From positions 496,001 through 560,000 of the forward strand of contig CAYJKN010000001.1 in the NCBI GenBank assembly GCA_964371075.1: a stretch of DNA of 64,000 nucleotides. The letters are read 5' to 3'. Each line of letters begins with the position of its first letter. Position 1 is the first letter of the stretch. This DNA is from UTCHB3 sp964371075 (GTDB lineage Bacteria; Bacteroidota; Ignavibacteria; Ignavibacteriales; Ignavibacteriaceae). The notes under the pieces were generated by a model. That model did no database searches and was not told the origin of the DNA. It saw only the letters and a program-made list of their open reading frames with translations. Positions 17,227 through 26,322 of the stretch are shown piece after piece. A program made the position numbers and the translations under genes.

Positions 17227-18348
17227 TTACAGCAGGCGGGGTATCTTTAGATAAAACTTGGTACCATTTTTTTCATTGCTTTCAAAATAGAGATCTCCGC
17301 CATTTTTTAACATAAATTCTTTTGATAGAATTAACCCAAGGCCCGAACCCGACTCCCCGTCGGTTCCGTCCCTTGAGACTCTGTATCCCAATTTAAACAT
17401 CTTCTTTTGTCGTTCCTCAGATATGCCTATTCCACTATCGGCAACAAATATTATTATATATTCCTCTTCCAAAAAATAGCCTATGTGAACCACTCCCCCT
17501 TTTGGTGTAAACTTTAATGCATTTGTAACTACGTTCCTGAATACGGTGTCTATCATATTTGCATCTGCAAATACTTCAAGTTTCCCTTTTGTTGAATTTA
17601 CCAGATTTATCTCTTTTTTTAATATCATCGATTCACACAATTTGAGCACACGCTGGATGGTCTCTTCCATGTCAAACGGCACAGGTTCAAATTCCATATT
17701 GCCGGTTCTGAGTTTACTCCAGGCAAGGAGATTTTCGATTAGATTATATACATGCTGGGCTGATTCATACATTCTTAATGAGAAATCACCAAGGTCATCC
17801 TTTGTTATCTCGTCATAATATTTTGCGATATACTCTGAGAATCCAAGAAATCCGGTAAAAGGATTCTTCAAATCGTGTGCAATTATTGCAAAAAATTTAT
17901 CCTTGGCAACATTTTGTTCTTCCAGTTCAAGAATCCTGTTCTGAATATCATTTAATTCATCACCGCCTGAATTATACCTTTGAGCAGTTAAAACTCTTTG
18001 ATAAAGCTCCAGCCTTTTTTCAACACTTGTATTGTCAGAAGGGAATACAAGATGGTCAGAACATAACTCTTTTGTTCTTCCACCTAATAGTTTAAATGAG
18101 GCTAATGATGATACCACAACCAGGAATCTTTTGCCATTGGCTCCCCCACCTAAATAATCAACAGCCTCCTCAAGTTTTCTTGAGTCATTTGGAGAAAAGA
18201 GGAAAATAATAGCCGCTCCACTCGATTCAACATCCTGTAATCCGGAATAAGAATATGTTTTGTAAGAAAAGGTTGCAGGATTTAGCAACTTTCCAAACAG
18301 ACTCAGGTCAATCATATCCTCGCCGATTAAGGCTACAGAGAGTTTCAT
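17227..18348 (-). CDS. Sensor histidine kinase with degenerate receiver-like N-terminus
   Basis: A 373-residue cytoplasmic histidine kinase. Residues 1-120 look like a receiver fold (VALIGED at the start, AAIIFLFSPND, RFLVVVSS), but the expected phosphoacceptor Asp after the third strand is replaced by Phe/Ser, so it is probably a pseudo-receiver. The phosphoacceptor motif FFAIIAHDLKNPF is near residue 155. The ATPase domain has NVVTNALKFTPKGG, DSGIGI and GSGLGLILSKEF. No response regulator is adjacent. It ends one base from the convergent secreted-protein gene. Confidence 0.87.
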   Translation of the reverse strand: MKLSVALIGEDMIDLSLFGKLLNPATFSYKTYSYSGLQDVESSGAAIIFLFSPNDSRKLEEAVDYLGGGANGKRFLVVVSSLASFKLLGGRTKELCSDHLVFPSDNTSVEKRLELYQRVLTAQRYNSGGDELNDIQNRILELEEQNVAKDKFFAIIAHDLKNPFTGFLGFSEYIAKYYDEITKDDLGDFSLRMYESAQHVYNLIENLLAWSKLRTGNMEFEPVPFDMEETIQRVLKLCESMILKKEINLVNSTKGKLEVFADANMIDTVFRNVVTNALKFTPKGGVVHIGYFLEEEYIIIFVADSGIGISEERQKKMFKLGYRVSRDGTDGESGSGLGLILSKEFMLKNGGDLYFESNEKNGTKFYLKIPRLL

Positions 18349-18689
18349 ACCAGGTTCCGGTGCAAGTTGAATAACAAAAAGTTTACGGTTTTCATCTAAA
18401 ATTCTAATTATTTAAAGTATAAAATAAGGAAATCCTGATTATTTACTAAATGAGATTTTTAATCTACTGTTCTATTTCCATGCGGATTTTATATAACCAT
18501 AAGTAAACTCCTTAAAAACGATTGTTACCGACGAGTTTATTGTTTTGCTACATATTTTCTTTTCCCTTCTCATTATGAGAATTTATTGTGATTAAGCTGC
18601 ATATTCAGGGCATTTCACTGGTACGATTTTATTATGATGAAGGAGTTCGACGAATTAAAATTTATTTTTATTAGTTTTATTGGTTTACC
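18349..18689. other. Gene-free AT-rich stretch between histidine kinase and pseudogene
   Basis: About 340 bases with no open frame of interest. It must contain the promoter of the histidine kinase at 18348, but no exact TAnnTTTG element faces that gene. I see no remnants of the 5' part of the neighbouring pseudogene in it. Confidence 0.5.
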
Positions 18690-19680
18690 TGACAAAATTT
18701 GGGTACAGGTGCTGCAACCTCATATTCTTCCAGAGCAAGATTTGTATTGGTGAATACAACTTTACAACCTTTGATTCCCCAATTATCATCTCCATATGGT
18801 GTTAAAGCGATTTATACGCTAAATAGTAATCTAAATTGGTGGGTGAATGGTGCGAGTACAGATTCCACATTTGAACCGGATATCAATCAGAACAATTCAT
18901 TCTCAGAATCACCAAAAGTTGTTGGAGTTACAGGTCAAAGCCATTCTCTAACTCTATTACCGGGCGCAATTTATTATTGGAAAGTAAAGTCAATAGTTGC
19001 TTCACAGACCTCCGGTTGGTCGACATCGGGAACATTTGTTACACTACCTGTTAGTACACCATTTAAGCCGGTTGCTTCATGGCCTTTAGTTTACTTCACG
19101 ACACAATAAACCTGGTGTATGAACGGCCCTTCAGCGGGATTGACTTACCACCTGATCGATTCATATTAATGCAACAACAATCACTGACATGGCAACAGCA
19201 TGCTACTCGTTCACTCTTCTGTAGTACAGATCAACTACTTATCGGAAATACCGCTCGACAAATGGTATTACCCTCCCAGCCCCTTCTTCACAGCTGGGAT
19301 CGTTTGCAGTTTACAATCCGGCAATCCTATTCTCATCACTGGTGGGTGGGCCTGAAGGTGGTGTAGAAGTTTCACCAATAAATACATCATTCTCATGGAC
19401 TGTCAATGCTTCGGTTAGCTCTAATTTCTATGAATTAATCTATTCTAAGAATCAGAATTTTGTGAGTTCACAAGTGATTGCCGGTCCTGCATCCAATAGT
19501 GTTGTAATACCATGATTGTCAGCAGGAAAAACTTACTACTGGAGGGTCAGGAGTATGGATGAAGCAGGAAACTATTCCGTTCAATTTAATGCCACCTCAC
19601 TTCCAAATGGAATTTATTTCAACAGTATTGAAGCAGGCGCAAATGTCGCGGTTTGTAAAATGATACTCCTAAAAGAATCT
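18690..19680 (+). pseudogene. Decayed remnant of a fibronectin-III-like T9SS surface protein
   Basis: A broken copy of the large surface proteins at 22905 and 26323. There is no proper start. The first frame (18693-19109) carries NLNWWVNGAST, IYYWKVKS and SWPLVYFTTQ, matching the paralogues' LNWWVNGSTSG, TYYWKVRA and the ...WP..VYTT segments, then hits TAA. After a frameshifted stretch, a second frame resumes with VGGPEGGVEVSPINTSFSW. A TGA at 19513-19515 interrupts that frame between SNSVVIP and LSAGKTYYWRV. The final piece jumps from a domain repeat directly into the end of a T9SS sorting domain (SLPNGIYFNSIEAG, VCKMILLKE), so an internal deletion removed the NPFNPST part. At least two in-frame stops and one deletion make it non-functional. 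Confidence 0.82.
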
Positions 19681-19820
19681 CAATTTAATTTAACACTTAA
19701 ATTCAAAAGCCCCGGAATTAACAATTCGGCGCTTTTATTAAGTAAAGTCTAAATTTAAGAATTTAATCTTAGTGTTAACCATATACTTTTTTTACTTCAA
19801 TATATGTGGCATTTAAAACC

Positions 19821-19866
19821 AAAAAACCCTGCAACTCTTTACAAAATAAATAGTTACAAGGTTTTT
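19821..19866 (-). terminator. Rho-independent terminator after tRNA-Ala
   Basis: On the minus strand ACCTTGTAACT and AGTTGCAGGGT form an 11-bp stem with two G-U pairs, followed by TTTTTT. It begins about five bases beyond the tRNA 3' end. Confidence 0.75.
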
Positions 19867-19869
19867 ATT

Positions 19870-19943
<74 letters not shown>

Positions 19944-19993
19944 CCGATTTTAGACTGCAAATATAATGATTTTCTGAATATTACAAAAGTATT

Positions 19994-21235
19994 CTATTCG
20001 GGTGCCATCACAAGTTCATGATTTTTTTTCAAGCGCCACATTAAACCCACCCCGATCATTGATAAAATAAAACAGGCGATCCACATCATTTTTGATCCAA
20101 AACCCTCCATCATAAACGCACCGGCGGCAGGACCAATAAATAATGAGATATTAAACACCAATTGAAGAAATCCCATGTACATCCCCTTTGCACTCGAAGG
20201 AGCCAACTCTGCCAGATAGTTTGCTGATGCCGGAGAAAAGATCATTTCACCAAATGTGATAATCACCATACAGATTATTAGTGTGGGTACCGTTGTGGAA
20301 AATGCAAACAATCCAAAGCCTATCCCGGTAAGTACACCACCCACACTCAACAATTTACGATCATCCCATTCGGAAAGGGCACTGTTGATTGGAACTTCAA
20401 GGAAAATCACCATCATAGTGTTTACAAGGAAGAGAACACCAATAAAGGGTTCGGGCATACCCAGTTCGTTAACAACATAAAGGGAAACTGTACTGAGTTG
20501 CGAGAAAAAAACGATATAAACAGGTGAAAGAGCTATCACATAATAGATAAGTCGCCTGTCTTTAAATGGGCTGGTTTTTTGTACAACCTCCACCTTAACA
20601 CTTTGGGCTGCAGAACGACGCTCTTTTTCTTCTTTGGAGAGTGAGGTCATAAAAAGAAATCCAAAAGCAAGTAGCGAAGTTAAACCATCGAAAATGAATA
20701 TCCAGTGATAATCAAAAATAATGAGAAATCCACCGAGAAGAGGTCCAATACTAAATCCAAGATTTATCGCCAACCTGTTTAGAGCAAACGCAATTTTGCG
20801 GTCTTCCGGTCTCACAATATCGGAGATCAAAGCCAGATTTGCAGGTCGAAAACCCTCACTAACCCAGGATAACACGGTGGTTAGCACAATTATCATCCAA
20901 AATTCATCAAAAAACGGAAAAAGGAAAAGAACACCGGCACTAAGTAACAATGAAAGCTTCATGAGTGGTAAGTTGCCAAAACGGTCAGCAAGTTTGCCAA
21001 CCACGGGACCTGCGGCGAGAGAACCTATTCCATAAGCTGCGAGCACATATCCTGCATACTCAATGCTGTAACCTTGATATTTGGTCAGGTAAATAGCAAG
21101 AAATGTAAGAAACATTGAACCGGCACGATTGATAAATGTGGCGAATGAAACCGCCCACATGCTTTTTGGCATAACAGCGAGCGACTGCCACGGATTTATC
21201 TTACGAATTACGGGTTTTAATTTTTTAGAGACCAA
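19994..21235 (-). CDS. Major facilitator superfamily transporter
   Basis: A 413-residue protein with about twelve hydrophobic helices and the MFS loop 2-3 signature region (GPVVGKLADRFGNLPLM, residues about 77-93). SWVSEGFRPANLALISD and the second-half SANYLAELAPSSAKGMYMGF are typical of drug/metabolite MFS exporters of the MdtH/YfcJ kind. Substrate unknown. It overlaps the end of the M28 peptidase gene by 11 bases, so the two are probably co-expressed. Confidence 0.88.
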   Translation of the reverse strand: MVSKKLKPVIRKINPWQSLAVMPKSMWAVSFATFINRAGSMFLTFLAIYLTKYQGYSIEYAGYVLAAYGIGSLAAGPVVGKLADRFGNLPLMKLSLLLSAGVLFLFPFFDEFWMIIVLTTVLSWVSEGFRPANLALISDIVRPEDRKIAFALNRLAINLGFSIGPLLGGFLIIFDYHWIFIFDGLTSLLAFGFLFMTSLSKEEKERRSAAQSVKVEVVQKTSPFKDRRLIYYVIALSPVYIVFFSQLSTVSLYVVNELGMPEPFIGVLFLVNTMMVIFLEVPINSALSEWDDRKLLSVGGVLTGIGFGLFAFSTTVPTLIICMVIITFGEMIFSPASANYLAELAPSSAKGMYMGFLQLVFNISLFIGPAAGAFMMEGFGSKMMWIACFILSMIGVGLMWRLKKNHELVMAPE

Positions 21236-22628
21236 ATTCCGAGAGCAATAAAGTTAAAATAGTGATACTTGCAGATCCAAGTTCCAGTTCCCTGTGGTTC
21301 ACACTGCTAAAAACATCATTTTCCGAATGATGAACATCAAAATATCTTTGACTGTCAGGATAAAATCCGATTAGTGCATTTGCGCCTTTTATTTGGGAAA
21401 TATCGGCTCCGCCTCCTCCTTTTTTGAACCATTCAATCCCTGTCATAGTGAAATATGGAAGCCACGAAGACATTTTGGAAATCACCTCAGGTGAGGCATC
21501 CGCAGTAAAACCTCTTGGTACAAATCCTCCCCGGTCAGATTCTATTGCAGCATAATGTTTTTTAACATCATCTTGTGTAACTTTTGCATACCCTCTTGCA
21601 CCTGCCAATCCATTCTCTTCGTTTGCGAATAAAACTGCACGAATTGTTCTTTTGGGTTTAATACCCGTTTTTTTGATCAGATTTAAAACTTCTATCGATT
21701 GCACACATCCCGCACCATCATCATGAGCGCCTTCACCTTTATCCCAGGAATCAAGATGTGCTCCAACCACAATAACTTCATTTTTTTTCTCACTACCCCA
21801 TATCTCTGCAATTAGATTTTTTACTTCGCAGGTTCCTTCTGTCTTGCAATCCAATTCCAATTCAAATAAAAGAGGTCGTGTGATCTCACCCATTGCCCGT
21901 TTTTTTAACAGCTCTGCCAAAAAGGAGGCACTACGCACCCCCAGGGATGCTCCGGGAATTTTAGGGATAGTATCAATATATCTAAGTGTTCCTGTATGTG
22001 GAACATCATCAAAATTAGATGCGACTGATCTGATCAAAACAGCGACAGCCCCATACTTTGCAGCTCTGTGTGCCCCATTCACTCTAAAATTTACCGCAGG
22101 ACCATATGAGGAAAAAGAATCGTAAACCTTTTGGTTAAACTCAAAATTGAAAAAGACAATTTTACCTTTAACCTCATCTTTCCTATGTTCCAATTCATCA
22201 AAATCAGATATTTCAATTATATCAGCTCTCAAAAGTCCGTTTGTACCCACCGATCCACCTAAGGCTGCAACACTGAAGTTTATATCACCACCGGAATTCT
22301 TACCTCGTAAGACAAATTTTTCAACACTTCCCCTTTGCCAGTTGGTTGTGGTAAATGTCTGAGTATAAACTGTATCGAATCCCAACCCGGACATTTTTTT
22401 TAATAAAAAATCCTCCGCCATTAGCAGGTTTTTGGTTCCAGAAAGTCTACCACCAAAGGCACAAAGTTCCCGCAACAGGTTGTAAGCAAATGTATCAGAA
22501 AGTGCTGTTTGAGTCAATTTACCGGCAACAGAAAAAAAATTGCTGTCAATTTGTGTAATTGATTGAGATTGTGAGTTTCCGGTCAATAGGAGTGTTATAA
22601 GTAGAGTCGTAAGGCTGAAAACCTTCAT
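21225..22628 (-). CDS. Secreted M28 family zinc aminopeptidase
   Basis: A 467-residue exported metallopeptidase. I chose the ATG at 22628 because it gives a proper signal peptide (MKVFSLTTLLITLLLTGNSQSQ); the frame extends 18 codons further upstream without one. The two-zinc M28 site is visible: His and Asp in GAHLDSWDKGEGAHDDGAG, Glu-Glu in ANEENGLAGARGYA, and His in DVHHSENDVF. A PA-domain-like insert lies around residues 130-250. It probably trims peptides outside the cytoplasm. No T9SS tail is present, so it likely stays in the periplasm. Confidence 0.9.
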   Translation of the reverse strand: MKVFSLTTLLITLLLTGNSQSQSITQIDSNFFSVAGKLTQTALSDTFAYNLLRELCAFGGRLSGTKNLLMAEDFLLKKMSGLGFDTVYTQTFTTTNWQRGSVEKFVLRGKNSGGDINFSVAALGGSVGTNGLLRADIIEISDFDELEHRKDEVKGKIVFFNFEFNQKVYDSFSSYGPAVNFRVNGAHRAAKYGAVAVLIRSVASNFDDVPHTGTLRYIDTIPKIPGASLGVRSASFLAELLKKRAMGEITRPLLFELELDCKTEGTCEVKNLIAEIWGSEKKNEVIVVGAHLDSWDKGEGAHDDGAGCVQSIEVLNLIKKTGIKPKRTIRAVLFANEENGLAGARGYAKVTQDDVKKHYAAIESDRGGFVPRGFTADASPEVISKMSSWLPYFTMTGIEWFKKGGGGADISQIKGANALIGFYPDSQRYFDVHHSENDVFSSVNHRELELGSASITILTLLLSEFGL

Positions 22629-22787
22629 TTGATGCCTGTTGTGTTTAAAAGAAAACAAATGATAAAGATAAGAGTATCCCAATTACTTTTCAATGATATT
22701 TTTTTTCATGTGATTTGTATTACGGATTTTTTAATCACGACACTTCCGATCAACAAAAAAGTAAAAAAATGTCTTTGTTTGTAATAA

Positions 22788-22795
22788 TACTTTTG
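22788..22795 (+). promoter_or_regulatory. Possible -7 element (TACTTTTG)
   Basis: An exact TAnnTTTG match about 110 bases before the ATG of the 22905 gene. No TTG lies at the right distance upstream, so this is a weak call. Confidence 0.3.
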
Positions 22796-22904
22796 TTACA
22801 TTATATTGTATCGTATTCTATTTTTTATAAAGCCTCCGGAACCTTAAAATTTTCGGAACATTTAACAGATTCAAAAACAATTAATAACTTAATCAGGAAC
22901 TAAT

Positions 22905-25900
22905 ATGAAGAATTTAAGATTCTTGTCTTTTATCTTCGCGGCTATTCTCTTGGGCTTTACGCTACAGGCGCAGCCATTGACGGTGACGTTAAATACACCG
23001 ACAACAGCTTCTACCGGAGCGTCGCTAACTCCCACTCTCGATTGGACTGTGGTTGATGGAACGGGCCCATACAACAGCACTGTTAAAATATACTCTGACG
23101 TTGGGTTGACAAACCTTGTCTATTCCCAAAATGTTGGAGTCGCTATTACACATGCTGTGCCGGGTGGTACCCTCGCTTACAACACCAGGTATTACTGGAA
23201 TGTTGAAGTAACCGATGCTTTTCCCACAACCATCACATCATCGACTTTCACTTTTACAACCTTACTCGCCACCCCTGCATTGGCAACCCCAGCTGACGCT
23301 TACATTTCTTCTACGTTGACACCATCACTTACATGGACGATGGATCCTTCAAGAGACAATGTTGCTTTCAGATTACTCGTCGGGACTTCTTCAGGTTTGA
23401 CTGTGGGCGCAGATCTGAATCGCACTACAGCTGTCAATCCGGGTTCACTTTCAACTACACCATTGGCACTCCTGCCAGCTACCAAATATTGGTGGACGAT
23501 CAATGCAGTAGTTGATGATGCCGGAGCAGATAATAATGGTGAAACTACTCAGGCGGCTTCAGAAAGGACTTTTTACACTCCACTGGATGTGCTGACAACC
23601 CCAATTCAAGGTGTCACAGGACATACACTTGAACCAACCTTTGCGTGGGATGATGTTACCTGGGAATCGGACTATGAACTAAGAATCTCCACCGCAGGTG
23701 GTTCGCAGATGGATTTTGATCTGGGAATCATATTTACAGATATTTCAATCCCGGCAAACACTACTTCGGTTATTTATAACGAAAACACTCAAAACGAAGG
23801 TCCGGGAGCTCCATATGTTTTCCCATTAACCGCTAACACCACTTATTACTGGCAATTAGTAGCGAGAGATGGAGCATTAAGAATTCCTTCACCAATCTGG
23901 CACTTTACAACTTATCCTCAGGTAACAGTTAGCCAGCACAATCCTGCCAATGGTGATATTGTTTATTTAAACAATGTTCAGTTTACTTATGGAATCAACC
24001 AGGCAACCGAAGGTCTTCAATTCAAATTACAGGTTAAAGCTGCTACAGTTGCCCCTGTAAAAACTGACTGGTTAACCTCCAATTATGTTGGAACCACACC
24101 AAATCTTTTCCAGAGTGTAAATCTTCTTGGTGGCTTAAAATATTACTGGAGAGTTGTACTCCTGAACAGCTCTAACCAGGTAATGGCATATTCCCCAACC
24201 AGCTATTTTACAACAAGTGGTGGTGCAACTGTCCCTTATCCCTCATGGCCAACCGGAGGTGCCAAGGTTTACACCAATGCCCCACAACTCTATTGGTACA
24301 CGGCGGGTTACAGCCCCGACATTACCTTTGATGTTGAAGTTAGAATTGGTTCAAGTGGTGGAGCAATCTCCTATTCCGCAACCAATATTTCAAACATTTA
24401 TCACCAAATTTCTACCAATTTGTTACCCGGTACTTTCTATTACTGGTCAGTTAGAAGTGTTTACAAACGCGGTACACCTGATGAACAAACTTCTGATTGG
24501 AGTGCTTTCCATTCCTTCCAGACATGGGGTTCAGGCACACTGGTTATTCCTAACCCGTCTTATCCTACCGATAACCTTGATGTTTACACAACCTCACCAT
24601 ATTTATACTGGTGGCTTGGTCAGGACGGAACGGGTTTAAGATATGATATTCAGTATGGAACTGATCCACTGTTTGGTAGTTATACACAGATTGATAATGT
24701 TACCGACCAGTTTTATCAGCTTTCAGGATTGATTCCGGGAACAACCTATCACTGGAGAGTCAGATCAGATAATACTGTTAATGAATCCGCTTTCTCAACA
24801 CATGCAACCTTTAATGTTGTTGGTGGAGTTGCAAACGGTTACCCTGTACTTAACTGGCCCGTTGGCAATCCAACTGTTTATACTACACTTCCTTCCCTCT
24901 CATGGTACCTTGAAGGTTCACCACTGGGTATTACAGGATATGTTGTTAGATACAAGATTGGATCCAATTCAAGCAACTGGAATTTGGACTATACAGGTTC
25001 CTTTAATGTAGCCGGTTCAGGAAATACATTTTATGACTTTGTAGTACCTTTCACTGAAGGACAGGTTGTTTATTGGGCAGTTGCAGCAACAAACGGCATT
25101 ACTTTATCAACATGGGCATCCGATTACTTCACAATATATAGTGGAGCCACACCGGGTGAACCTGTTATTTCATGGCCTTCAGGCAATGCACTTATTTACA
25201 CAGTTGATCCCCAGTTAAACTGGTGGGTTAATGGTTCTACCAGTGGAATCGTTGGATATCAGGTTGTTTATAGCTACTCTGATGTTTTTGCCCCTGCTGC
25301 AACAACCACATCTTATTCAGCAACCACTTCACTAAATGTGACAGGACTCGTTGAAGGTGCAACATATTATTGGAAAGTCAGAGCTCATTTTGGCGGAATT
25401 TCCTATGGTGCTTTCTCAGCAGTTGAATCATTTACGGTTAACCCCGGTTCTTTTGCACCTGTTACACCTATTGTTGGTGGACCTGACAATATAATGATTA
25501 CCACAACTTCACCTGTTCTTTCTTGGGTTCTCCCAACAGCTCTTGCTGAAGGAACCAAGTATGAACTCGAATTTGCTGATAACCAGAATTTCACTAATTC
25601 CACTGTATTCACAGACCTCACCGTTGCTCGCAAATCAATGGAAGGACTCTCTGAAAACAAGAGTTATTTCTGGAGAGTAAGAACCAAAAACAGTGATGGT
25701 AACTACTCCTTCTACTCAACCCTCGGAAATTTCAGAGTGATAGATGGAACAACTGACATTAAAGACATCTCACAGATTCCTGCTGAATTTGCTCTTGGTC
25801 AGAACTATCCAAATCCATTTAATCCATCAACAAAAATCAACTTTGCTTTGCCTTCAGATATGAATGTAAAACTAGCTGTTTACAACACCCTTGGTGAAAA

Positions 25901-26045
25901 AGTTGCTGAACTTGTTAATGGAGCGATGACTGCCGGAACTTATGCCATTGATTTTAACGCTGCTGCACTTCCGAGCGGTATCTATTTCTACAGAATCGAA
26001 GCCGGCACAAATGTTGCTGTCCGCAAGATGATGTTGTTGAAATAA
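22905..26045 (+). CDS. T9SS-exported surface protein with fibronectin-III-like repeats (1046 residues)
   Basis: Large extracellular protein. It has a signal peptide (residues 1-22, ending LQAQ), about nine beta-sandwich repeats of roughly 95 residues each with the recurring core TxYYWxVRA/TYHWRVRS, and a type A T9SS sorting domain at residues 958-1046 (NYPNPFNPSTKINF ... LPSGIYFYRIEAG). Repeats begin with SWPxG.PxVYTT or similar. It is closely paralogous to residues about 717-1733 of the next gene, with long stretches near 90% identical in DNA. It is followed by a strong terminator. Probably a cell-surface or adhesion protein; no enzymatic motif is visible. Confidence 0.9.
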   Translation: MKNLRFLSFIFAAILLGFTLQAQPLTVTLNTPTTASTGASLTPTLDWTVVDGTGPYNSTVKIYSDVGLTNLVYSQNVGVAITHAVPGGTLAYNTRYYWNVEVTDAFPTTITSSTFTFTTLLATPALATPADAYISSTLTPSLTWTMDPSRDNVAFRLLVGTSSGLTVGADLNRTTAVNPGSLSTTPLALLPATKYWWTINAVVDDAGADNNGETTQAASERTFYTPLDVLTTPIQGVTGHTLEPTFAWDDVTWESDYELRISTAGGSQMDFDLGIIFTDISIPANTTSVIYNENTQNEGPGAPYVFPLTANTTYYWQLVARDGALRIPSPIWHFTTYPQVTVSQHNPANGDIVYLNNVQFTYGINQATEGLQFKLQVKAATVAPVKTDWLTSNYVGTTPNLFQSVNLLGGLKYYWRVVLLNSSNQVMAYSPTSYFTTSGGATVPYPSWPTGGAKVYTNAPQLYWYTAGYSPDITFDVEVRIGSSGGAISYSATNISNIYHQISTNLLPGTFYYWSVRSVYKRGTPDEQTSDWSAFHSFQTWGSGTLVIPNPSYPTDNLDVYTTSPYLYWWLGQDGTGLRYDIQYGTDPLFGSYTQIDNVTDQFYQLSGLIPGTTYHWRVRSDNTVNESAFSTHATFNVVGGVANGYPVLNWPVGNPTVYTTLPSLSWYLEGSPLGITGYVVRYKIGSNSSNWNLDYTGSFNVAGSGNTFYDFVVPFTEGQVVYWAVAATNGITLSTWASDYFTIYSGATPGEPVISWPSGNALIYTVDPQLNWWVNGSTSGIVGYQVVYSYSDVFAPAATTTSYSATTSLNVTGLVEGATYYWKVRAHFGGISYGAFSAVESFTVNPGSFAPVTPIVGGPDNIMITTTSPVLSWVLPTALAEGTKYELEFADNQNFTNSTVFTDLTVARKSMEGLSENKSYFWRVRTKNSDGNYSFYSTLGNFRVIDGTTDIKDISQIPAEFALGQNYPNPFNPSTKINFALPSDMNVKLAVYNTLGEKVAELVNGAMTAGTYAIDFNAAALPSGIYFYRIEAGTNVAVRKMMLLK

Positions 26046-26095
26046 TCTTTTGGTGATGGGAGCAGGTATAACCTGAATCTCCAAACCCTGAGTTT

Positions 26096-26131
26096 AAAAG
26101 CCGTCCCGATTTTGGGGACGGCTTTTTTTTT
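26096..26131 (+). terminator. Rho-independent terminator after the first surface-protein gene
   Basis: AGCCGTCCC and GGGACGGCT form a 9-bp perfect stem around GATTTTG, followed by T8-9 on the plus strand and preceded by A4, so it may act in both directions. Nearly the same hairpin follows the paralogue at 31590-31627. Confidence 0.92.
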
Positions 26132-26220
26132 GTGATATTTCCGACATATTTACACCCCCAACTGAATATTTTTTCATTATTTTCATTTTCTCTTTGGATG
26201 CTAATAATACTTAATGTAAA

Positions 26221-26239
26221 TTATACTCTGAGAGTATAA
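26221..26239. promoter_or_regulatory. Perfect 19-bp palindrome upstream of the large surface-protein gene
   Basis: TTATACTCT-G-AGAGTATAA, 9-bp arms around a single central base, 83 bases before the ATG at 26323. A second, looser pair, TTATAC (26250-26255) and GTATAA (26273-26278), repeats the arm ends. This looks like an operator for a dimeric regulator; no T-run follows, so it is not a terminator. Confidence 0.5.
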
Positions 26240-26322
26240 GTTTTTGACTTTATACTTACTCTAATCCTGCTCGTATAAATTTTTGTAACGATTTTTAATA
26301 AACTACACCGAAGGACAAACAG

